Shown here: piece after piece, positions 54,580 to 61,134 of the stretch
How the letters are laid out: every line of letters starts with the position of its first letter
How positions within the stretch are numbered: position 1 is the first letter of the stretch
Source of the DNA: Halanaerobiaceae bacterium
Lineage (GTDB): Bacteria > Bacillota > Halanaerobiia > Halanaerobiales > Halarsenatibacteraceae
Direction: 5' to 3'
Assembly: GCA_003553225.1 (NCBI GenBank)
Contig: PWDW01000135.1
Span: 1-64,000 of the forward strand
Length of the DNA stretch: 64,000 bases
The notes under the pieces: model-generated
The model's input: only the letters and a program-made list of their open reading frames with translations
Told to the model about the DNA's origin: nothing
Databases searched by the model: none
Translations under genes and position numbers: made by a program

Positions 54580-54623
54580 GAAGTTATGTTGTTTAATATT
54601 GGAAGTTATGTTGTTTACTATTG
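54580..54623 (+). repeat. Two tandem 22-bp direct repeats
   Basis: GAAGTTATGTTGTTTAATATTG (54580-54601) repeats at 54602-54623 with one change (A to C). A partial copy (AAGTTATGTGAAGTT) precedes at 54561. It lies between nusB and the flavodoxin gene, about 40 nt before the flavodoxin start. Confidence 0.85.
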
Positions 54624-54665
54624 GTAAATGGCTGTTGGGTGGAAATTAGATAGGGAGATGATATT

Positions 54666-55157
54666 TTGAAAGCTTTAATTGTATATTATTCAAGGACCGG
54701 AACCACAGCCCTGCTGGCCCGCCTTATTTCCGATGAGGTGGATGGAGATCTAATGGAAATAGGTGATAAAAAAAACCGTGAGGGTCTGACCGGAGTGGCC
54801 CGGTCAATATGGGGTGCGTTTATAGAACGTAAGCCTAAGATTACAGAGATAGAAAGAGATATCTCAGAATATGATATTGTGTTTATTGGTACCCCGCTGT
54901 GGGCGGGGAATATAGCCGGCCCAATCAGAACTTTTATCATAAAGTACCGGGAGGAACTCGGCCGGGTGGCCTTTTTTAACACTTTTGGTGCTTCCAAATC
55001 ACAGCAAATATTTGATAATATGAGAGAGCTTGCCGGTAAGAGGCCGGAAGGAGTTCTCAGCCTGCGGAAAAAAGAGGTGGAAGGCAAGCGGGGTGAAAAG
55101 GCAGTTTATGATTTTGTTGAGGAGATTAAAGAAGGTCTGGAAGGTTTCAGGCTGTAA
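54666..55157 (+). CDS. Flavodoxin-family protein
   Basis: 163 residues with FMN phosphate-loop YYSRTGTTALLA (about 5-16), the GTPLWAGNIAGPIRTFI loop (about 78-94) and FFNTFGAS. A small electron-transfer or NAD(P)H:quinone-type flavoprotein, cytoplasmic. TTG start with AGGGAG upstream. It could serve electrons to or from the ferredoxin-linked oxidoreductase encoded 1.6 kb downstream, but this is inference from proximity. Confidence 0.88.
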   Translation: MKALIVYYSRTGTTALLARLISDEVDGDLMEIGDKKNREGLTGVARSIWGAFIERKPKITEIERDISEYDIVFIGTPLWAGNIAGPIRTFIIKYREELGRVAFFNTFGASKSQQIFDNMRELAGKRPEGVLSLRKKEVEGKRGEKAVYDFVEEIKEGLEGFRL

Positions 55158-55273
55158 GAAATCACTCAATTTTTGCTTTTTTTTTAAAAGCTCAGCAAAC
55201 ATGTGTTTTAATAATAAATTAATAAACTAATATCAATAACTTAATAATTTATCAAGCTAAGGAGAGATGTGTT

Positions 55274-56584
55274 TTGTTCTGGAATAAAGAGATTGAAACT
55301 ATGCCGGATGAGAAAATCAAAGAACTGCAGTTAAATAGACTTCAGCAGACGGTAGAATATGTTTTTAAAAATGTGCCTTTTTATAAAAAACAGCTGGTGG
55401 ACAGAGATTTAAAAGCTGAAGATATTCAAAAGCTGGAAGATACAGAAAAAATCCCCTTTACCACTAAAGAAGATCTGCGAAAAAATTATCCCTACGGACT
55501 TTTTGCTCAGCCTATGGATAATATTGTCCGTATTCATTCTTCTTCAGGCACCACCGGGAAACCGGTGGTTGTTGGTTATACAGAACAGGATCTGGAAAAC
55601 TGGACCAGCTGTGTGAGCCGTCTGATTGCCGCTGCGGGAGGAAAAAAGGGTGATGTAGCTCAGGTTGCTTTTGGATATGGAATGTTTACCGGTGGCTTTG
55701 GACTGCATTATGGACTGGAAAATATGGGGATATCAGTGATTCCCGCTTCCAGTGGAAATTCAGAACGCCAGATAATGATGATGGAAGATTTTGGTACTAC
55801 AATTTTGATAAGTACCCCCTCCTATGCCCTGTTTTTATCCGAAGTGGCTGAAGATATGGGGATTGATCCCCGGGATCTTGATGTAGAACTGGGTCTTTTT
55901 GGGGGTGAAGGTCATACCGAAGAAATGAGACATGAAATTGAGCAGAGATGGGATATGATGGTCACGGAAAATTACGGATTAAGTGAAGTTGTGGGTCCGG
56001 GAGTCTCCGGTGAGTGCAGTGCTCAGCAGGGGCTGCATATTAATGAAGATCATTTTTATCCCGAAATTGTAGATCCGGACACCGGGGAGACTCTGCCCCC
56101 GGGAGAAAGGGGAGAACTGGTTCTGACAACTTTGACTAAAGAGGGAATTCCTGTTCTGCGCTATCGGACCCGGGATATAACATATCTTAAACCTGAACCC
56201 TGCAGCTGTGGGAGAACCACCCGCCGGATGCATAAAGTTATGGGCCGGGCCGATGATATGTTAATTGTCAAGGGAGTAAATGTTTTCCCCTCACAGATCG
56301 AAAGTGTACTGGTGGAAATGGAGCATATTGGTCCCCATTACCAGATTGTTGTCCACAGGGATGGATATATGGATGATCTGGAGGTTAGGGTGGAGATGGC
56401 CAGTTCTGATATTCTGGATCAGTACCGGGCTTTAAAGGAGATTGAAGAAAAAATAAGAAAAAAACTGCGCTCTGTGCTTAATATCGATGTTGAGGTTAAA
56501 CTGGTTGAGCCCCGAACTCTGGATCGAACCACCGGTAAGGCTGATCGGGTAATTGATTTAAGAGATGAGACAGGCGAGAAATGA
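55274..56584 (+). CDS. paaK: Phenylacetate-CoA ligase family protein
   Basis: 436 residues, AMP-forming acyl-CoA ligase. ATP motif SSSGTTGKPVV (about 92-102), GGEGHTEEMR, YGLSEVVGPGVSGEC (about 234-248), C-terminal RADDMLIVKGVNVFPSQIE. A TTG start with AAGGAGAG about 9 nt upstream. Next to iorAB it probably interconverts aryl-acetates (phenyl-, indole-acetate) and their CoA esters, in fermentation possibly run towards ATP. Confidence 0.93.
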   Translation: MFWNKEIETMPDEKIKELQLNRLQQTVEYVFKNVPFYKKQLVDRDLKAEDIQKLEDTEKIPFTTKEDLRKNYPYGLFAQPMDNIVRIHSSSGTTGKPVVVGYTEQDLENWTSCVSRLIAAAGGKKGDVAQVAFGYGMFTGGFGLHYGLENMGISVIPASSGNSERQIMMMEDFGTTILISTPSYALFLSEVAEDMGIDPRDLDVELGLFGGEGHTEEMRHEIEQRWDMMVTENYGLSEVVGPGVSGECSAQQGLHINEDHFYPEIVDPDTGETLPPGERGELVLTTLTKEGIPVLRYRTRDITYLKPEPCSCGRTTRRMHKVMGRADDMLIVKGVNVFPSQIESVLVEMEHIGPHYQIVVHRDGYMDDLEVRVEMASSDILDQYRALKEIEEKIRKKLRSVLNIDVEVKLVEPRTLDRTTGKADRVIDLRDETGEK

Positions 56585-56740
56585 GGAGTAATAAGTGCCG
56601 AAAGTGTTTTTTAGTTTATACCTGCAGTTTTATAAATGTCGATACATAAAACAGCAGTAATTAATAAGGAACAATTATGAACAATTTTACACTAAATATC
56701 AAAATAAAATACATAATTTCCAGGAGGTAATGTAATTAAC

Positions 56741-58486
56741 ATGAAGCAATTAATGCTGGGCAATGAAGCTGTAGCCCGGGGAGCATATGAGGCCGGGGTC
56801 ACCGTGGCTTCAGCTTATCCAGGCACCCCGAGTACAGAAGTTACAGAATATATTGCTGAATATGATGAAATTTATTCCGAATGGGCCCCCAATGAAAAAG
56901 TAGCTCTTGAAATGGCTGTGGGTTCTGCAGTGGCAGGGGCCAGGACAATATGTACTATGAAACATGTTGGCCTTAATGTGGCCGCTGATCCACTTTTCAC
57001 TTCCTCTTATACCGGGATTAATGGAGGACTGGTGATTGTGGTGGCCGATGATCCGGGGCTGCACAGTTCTCAGAATGAACAGGACAGCAGACATTATGCC
57101 CGGGCGGCTAAAATTCCGATGCTGTCTCCGGTAGATAGTGCCGAGTGCCGCAGTATGGTAAAAGAGGGGTTTCGGATCAGTGAGGAGTTTGATACTCCGG
57201 TCCTTGTTCGCCTTTCAACCAGGATATCACATTCCCGGAGTGTAGTAGAAACCGGAGAAAGAAAAAAAGTCAGGGTAAAAGAATATGAAAAGGATTTTCA
57301 AAAATATGTAATGATGCCCGCTATGGGGAGGAAAAGACATGTTGTAGTTGAAGAACGCCTGGATGAACTAAGAGGTTTTTCCAGCAGCACCGAGCTGAAT
57401 TATATTGACTGGCAGAATCGAAACACAGGTGTGGTCAGCAGTGGTATAGCTTATCAATATGCCCGGGAGGCATTTCCAGAGGCTTCTTTTTTGAAACTCG
57501 GACTGGTATTTCCTTTCCCGGAAGCACTCATTAAAGAGCTGGCCCGGGAGGTTAAAAAATTATATGTTGTGGAGGAGCTGGAACCATTTTTTGAAAATCA
57601 GATTAAAGCACTGGGTCTGGAAGTGATTGGGAAGGACCGGCTGCCGGTCACCGGAGAGCTGAGTCCGGGTCTTATCAGAGAGAATATGAATCAGGATGAG
57701 CGGGAAATAATTGAGTCCCCCCAGGATGATATCCCGGCCCGACCTCCGGTCATGTGTCCCGGATGTCCTCATCGGGGGGCCTTTTATGTACTGGACCAGC
57801 TTGATCTAACTGTTACCGGAGATATTGGCTGTTATACTCTGGGGGCTCTGCCTCCTGCTGAAGCAATGGATACCTGCCTGTGTATGGGGGGGAGTGTAAG
57901 TATGGCTCATGGTGTGGAACAGGCTGCAGGACCTGATTTGGCAGATAAGACGATAGGAGTTATTGGAGACTCTACTTTCATTCATTCCGGTATCACGGGA
58001 TTGATTGATATAGTATATAATCAGGGAACTTCCACGGTGATGATACTTGACAATTCTATTACCGGAATGACCGGACATCAGGAAAATCCGGCTACCGGTT
58101 ATACTATCAAAGGTGAACCGACCAGCAGTGTTGATCTTAAAAAACTGGCGGAGGCTGTTGGCATCAAAAGGGTAAGTGTGGTGGATCCTTTTGAACTGGA
58201 GGAGCTTAGGCAGATAGTTAGCCGTGAAGTTAAGGCTGATGAGGCTTCAGTAATCATCGCCCAGCGGCCCTGTGCTCTGCTGGAGGAGATGGAATATTCA
58301 GGTATCATGAAAGTTGATTTCGACCGGTGTACTTACTGCAGGCGGTGTATGGAGATTGGCTGTCCGGCAATTGTAGACCGGGGGGATAGAATTACCATAA
58401 ACAGGGCTCTCTGTGTGGGATGTGCACTTTGTACTGAAATGTGCAGCTTTGATGCCCTAAAGAAGGTAGGAGATAGTGGTGAATAA
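56741..58486 (+). CDS. iorA: Indolepyruvate:ferredoxin oxidoreductase, alpha subunit
   Basis: 581 residues. Pyrimidine-binding domain (about 1-190, with AYPGTPSTEVTEYI and EWAPNEKVALEMAVG), TPP-binding domain with GDIGCYTLG and GDSTFIHSGITGLIDIVYNQ, and a C-terminal two-cluster ferredoxin domain: CTYCRRCMEIGCP and CVGCALCTEMCS, where the second motif ends in Ser instead of Pro. Oxidatively decarboxylates aromatic 2-oxo acids to aryl-acetyl-CoA. Strong AGGAGG site. Overlaps iorB by 11 nt. Confidence 0.96.
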   Translation: MKQLMLGNEAVARGAYEAGVTVASAYPGTPSTEVTEYIAEYDEIYSEWAPNEKVALEMAVGSAVAGARTICTMKHVGLNVAADPLFTSSYTGINGGLVIVVADDPGLHSSQNEQDSRHYARAAKIPMLSPVDSAECRSMVKEGFRISEEFDTPVLVRLSTRISHSRSVVETGERKKVRVKEYEKDFQKYVMMPAMGRKRHVVVEERLDELRGFSSSTELNYIDWQNRNTGVVSSGIAYQYAREAFPEASFLKLGLVFPFPEALIKELAREVKKLYVVEELEPFFENQIKALGLEVIGKDRLPVTGELSPGLIRENMNQDEREIIESPQDDIPARPPVMCPGCPHRGAFYVLDQLDLTVTGDIGCYTLGALPPAEAMDTCLCMGGSVSMAHGVEQAAGPDLADKTIGVIGDSTFIHSGITGLIDIVYNQGTSTVMILDNSITGMTGHQENPATGYTIKGEPTSSVDLKKLAEAVGIKRVSVVDPFELEELRQIVSREVKADEASVIIAQRPCALLEEMEYSGIMKVDFDRCTYCRRCMEIGCPAIVDRGDRITINRALCVGCALCTEMCSFDALKKVGDSGE

Positions 58487-59081
58487 CATTAATATTATGA
58501 TTGTTGGTGTTGGTGGTCAGGGAAGTATTCTGGCCAGTAAGGTAATCGGAAGTGTAGCTCTACAGAATTCTTTTGATATTAAAATGTCTGAAGTTCACGG
58601 TATGTCACAGAGAGGAGGCAGTGTTGTTACCAGTGTTAAACTGGGAGAGAAAGTACATGCTCCGATTATTGACCGGGGGGAAGCAGATATAATACTGGCT
58701 TTTGAACAGCTGGAAGCCCTGCGCTGGATTGAACATCTGCAGCCGGGAGGTAAAATGGTGGTTAATACCCAGAAGATTGAACCGGTTCCGGTTATTATCG
58801 GAGATGCTGAGTACACTGAAAATGTCCTGGAGATGCTGAAAGAAAATCTGCAGGATGTGGTGGTTATTAATGCTCTGGAAAAAGCCCTTCAGGCAGGTAG
58901 TAAAAAAGTTGTTAATGTTGTTATGCTGGGTGTAATGGCCTCTTTTTTGCCCTTTGACCGTGCTGACTGGCTGCAGGCTGTAAAAGAGAATGTTCCCCGT
59001 GATTATCTGAACAAAAATACTGCTGCTTTTGATAGTGGTTTTAATTATGTATCTCAGAAAGGAGCTGAGATCAATTGCTGA
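58476..59081 (+). CDS. iorB: Indolepyruvate:ferredoxin oxidoreductase, beta subunit
   Basis: 201 residues, the gamma-type domain of 2-oxoacid oxidoreductases. GVGGQGSILASKVIG (about 11-25) and SEVHGMSQRGGSVVTSVKLG (about 39-58) are diagnostic. Pairs with IorA. GTG-GTG at the start; either could serve. Overlaps both neighbours. Confidence 0.95.
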   Translation: MVNNINIMIVGVGGQGSILASKVIGSVALQNSFDIKMSEVHGMSQRGGSVVTSVKLGEKVHAPIIDRGEADIILAFEQLEALRWIEHLQPGGKMVVNTQKIEPVPVIIGDAEYTENVLEMLKENLQDVVVINALEKALQAGSKKVVNVVMLGVMASFLPFDRADWLQAVKENVPRDYLNKNTAAFDSGFNYVSQKGAEINC

Positions 59082-59503
59082 CCAGACAGGTATCTGTTTT
59101 TCTGGAGAACAGGTCCGGGCGGCTGGCTGATGTCTGTGAACTGCTGGGAGAAAATGATATTGATATTATTGCTATATCAATATCAGATACCACTGATTTT
59201 GGTATTCTTCGGCTGATTTTAGACCGTCCTCAGGCGGCGGAGGAGCTTTTAAGTGAGGAAAGATATACGGTAAGCTCAACTGAAGTATTTGCGGTTCGGG
59301 TTCAGGATAAACCGGGAGGTCTGAGCAGGGTTTTAAAACTACTGTCAGCAGAAGGTATTGATGTGGAATATATGTATGCTGTGGGTAAAGAAACCCGGGC
59401 GGCAATTATTATAATGAAAGTAGGTCACCCCCGAAAAACAATTCAGCTTCTGGAGGGAAAAGATGTTGAGCTGGTCGATGAAGCTTACCTTCACCGGCTG
59501 TAA
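59075..59503 (+). CDS. Tandem ACT-domain protein
   Basis: 142 residues made of two ACT domains (about 2-68 and 69-140; second begins FAVRVQDKPGGLSRVLKLLSAEGI). No catalytic domain. ACT pairs bind amino acids; linked to iorAB and paaK, it probably senses an aromatic amino acid. TTG start inside the end of iorB (overlap 7 nt), with AAAGGAG upstream. Confidence 0.9.
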   Translation: MLTRQVSVFLENRSGRLADVCELLGENDIDIIAISISDTTDFGILRLILDRPQAAEELLSEERYTVSSTEVFAVRVQDKPGGLSRVLKLLSAEGIDVEYMYAVGKETRAAIIIMKVGHPRKTIQLLEGKDVELVDEAYLHRL

Positions 59504-59556
59504 AAAGAGAGTGTATATTTAAACAATATATTTAGAAAATTTAAGGAGGATTAACC

Positions 59557-60531
59557 ATGAGTAAACTTGTTGAAGGAAGTCTACCCCATATCCCCTGGGA
59601 AGAGAGACCTGATGACTGTGACCGAGTGGTCTGGAGATCAAGCCAAAATCCTATTATTCCAAGAGATTTGATCCCTACATCCAACAGTATTTTTAATAGT
59701 GCGGTGGTACCTTATAAAGATGGTTTTGCCGGGGTTTTTCGCTGTGATGACCGAAGAAGACATATGGATATTCACGCTGGCCGGAGTGAGGATGGAATAA
59801 ACTGGGAGATTGATCCAGAACCTATTGAATTTAATTATGAAAATGAAGAGATCGGTCATTCAGAGTATAAATATGATCCCCGGGTGGTTAAACTGGATGG
59901 TAAATATTATATTACCTGGTGTGATGGTTATCATGGCCCGGCTATAGGAATGGGTTATACTGAAGATTTTAAAGATTTTTATCAGGTCGAAAATCCGCTT
60001 ATGCCCTATAACCGTAATGGTGTGCTGTTTCCTCGAAAAATTAATGGCAGTTATGCTATGTTAAGCCGGCCCAGTGATAATGGCCATACGCCTTTTGGCA
60101 ATATATTTTACAGTGAAAGTCCGGATCTCGTTCACTGGGGCCAACATCGTTTTGTTATGGGAACCCGGGGGGGCTGGGAGTCTACCAAAATTGGTGCCGG
60201 TCCGGTGCCTATTGAAACCGAAGAAGGCTGGCTGATGATTTATCATGGAGTACTTACTTCCTGTAATGGTTTTGTATACAGTATGGGTGCCGCTCTGCTG
60301 GACCGCAGAGAGCCCTGGAAGGTCAAATATCGAGCTGAACCCTATCTGATTTCTCCCCAGAAACAGTACGAATGTGTGGGAGATGTTCCCAATGTTGTAT
60401 TTCCGGTTGCTGCTCTGCATGATAAAGACACAGGCCGTATCTCCATTTACTATGGGGCTGCTGACACTGTGGTTGCTATGGCTCATACCAGGGTGGATAT
60501 GTTAATTGACTTTATAAAACAAAATTCATAA
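59557..60531 (+). CDS. Glycoside hydrolase family 130 protein
   Basis: 324 residues, five-bladed beta-propeller. GH130 features: [10 protein letters not shown] with [24 protein letters not shown], the probable catalytic Asp in [21 protein letters not shown] (about 110-126), and the phosphate-site-like [19 protein letters not shown] (about 214-232). Members phosphorolyse or hydrolyse beta-mannosides. No other carbohydrate gene adjoins, so the substrate is open. AAGGAGG site; 53 nt after the ACT gene. Confidence 0.88.
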   Translation: MSKLVEGSLPHIPWEERPDDCDRVVWRSSQNPIIPRDLIPTSNSIFNSAVVPYKDGFAGVFRCDDRRRHMDIHAGRSEDGINWEIDPEPIEFNYENEEIGHSEYKYDPRVVKLDGKYYITWCDGYHGPAIGMGYTEDFKDFYQVENPLMPYNRNGVLFPRKINGSYAMLSRPSDNGHTPFGNIFYSESPDLVHWGQHRFVMGTRGGWESTKIGAGPVPIETEEGWLMIYHGVLTSCNGFVYSMGAALLDRREPWKVKYRAEPYLISPQKQYECVGDVPNVVFPVAALHDKDTGRISIYYGAADTVVAMAHTRVDMLIDFIKQNS

Positions 60532-60592
60532 AATGCATTTATCCGGTTAGTACCGCTGATATAAAAATAGATTTTTAGAAAGGAAGGATAAA

Positions 60593-61000
60593 ATGGTAAA
60601 GTATCTTGACCATGTAACAATAACAGTATCTGATATGGAAAAATCAGTGTATTTTTACCGGGAGCTGCTGGGTCTGGAAGTAATAGGTCAGCTGGAACAG
60701 GAGGATGGTTTATTTGTTTTTCTGAAGGCCGGTGAATATGGTATGATAGAATTGTTTGCTTTTGAGAAACAGGGGGTGCCCTTTAAAGAAGATAAAATCG
60801 AGGATATAGGTTTAAAACATCTGGCTTTGACGGTTGAGAATGTCGACCAAATTTTTGAAAGGCTTGAAGGTGCCGGAATAGAAGTTATAATGAGACCTCA
60901 GAGCAGGGATGGAGTCCGTCAGGCTTTTGTTGCTGACCCTGATGGAATTAGTGTGGAGCTCATGGAGGGAGAACTAAAGCTTGAACCATACGGGGGATAG
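60593..61000 (+). CDS. VOC-fold metalloprotein (glyoxalase / methylmalonyl-CoA epimerase-like)
   Basis: 135 residues with two beta-alpha-beta-beta-beta modules. Metal ligands in the usual places: His7 (LDHVTITV), Glu in GMIELFAF, His in LKHLALTV and Glu in GISVELME. Could be an epimerase, glyoxalase or dioxygenase-type lyase; the sequence does not fix the substrate. Last plus-strand gene before a convergent gene. Confidence 0.85.
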   Translation: MVKYLDHVTITVSDMEKSVYFYRELLGLEVIGQLEQEDGLFVFLKAGEYGMIELFAFEKQGVPFKEDKIEDIGLKHLALTVENVDQIFERLEGAGIEVIMRPQSRDGVRQAFVADPDGISVELMEGELKLEPYGG

Positions 61001-61059
61001 AATTTGATACGGTTTCTTTAAAATTGTGAAATGAACAAAAATAATTTGAGACACTTCAG

Positions 61060-61086
61060 AATACCCGGGTTTACAGCCCGGGTATT
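61060..61086. terminator. Hairpin between convergent genes
   Basis: Perfect 10-bp inverted repeat AATACCCGGG/CCCGGGTATT (61060-61069 and 61077-61086), 7-nt loop. Strong stem, but only short T runs on either strand; could stop transcription from both sides. Confidence 0.55.
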
Positions 61087-61134
61087 ATACTGGATTTATA
61101 TAATTTTTGGTCTAACCTAACATAAATGATAAAT

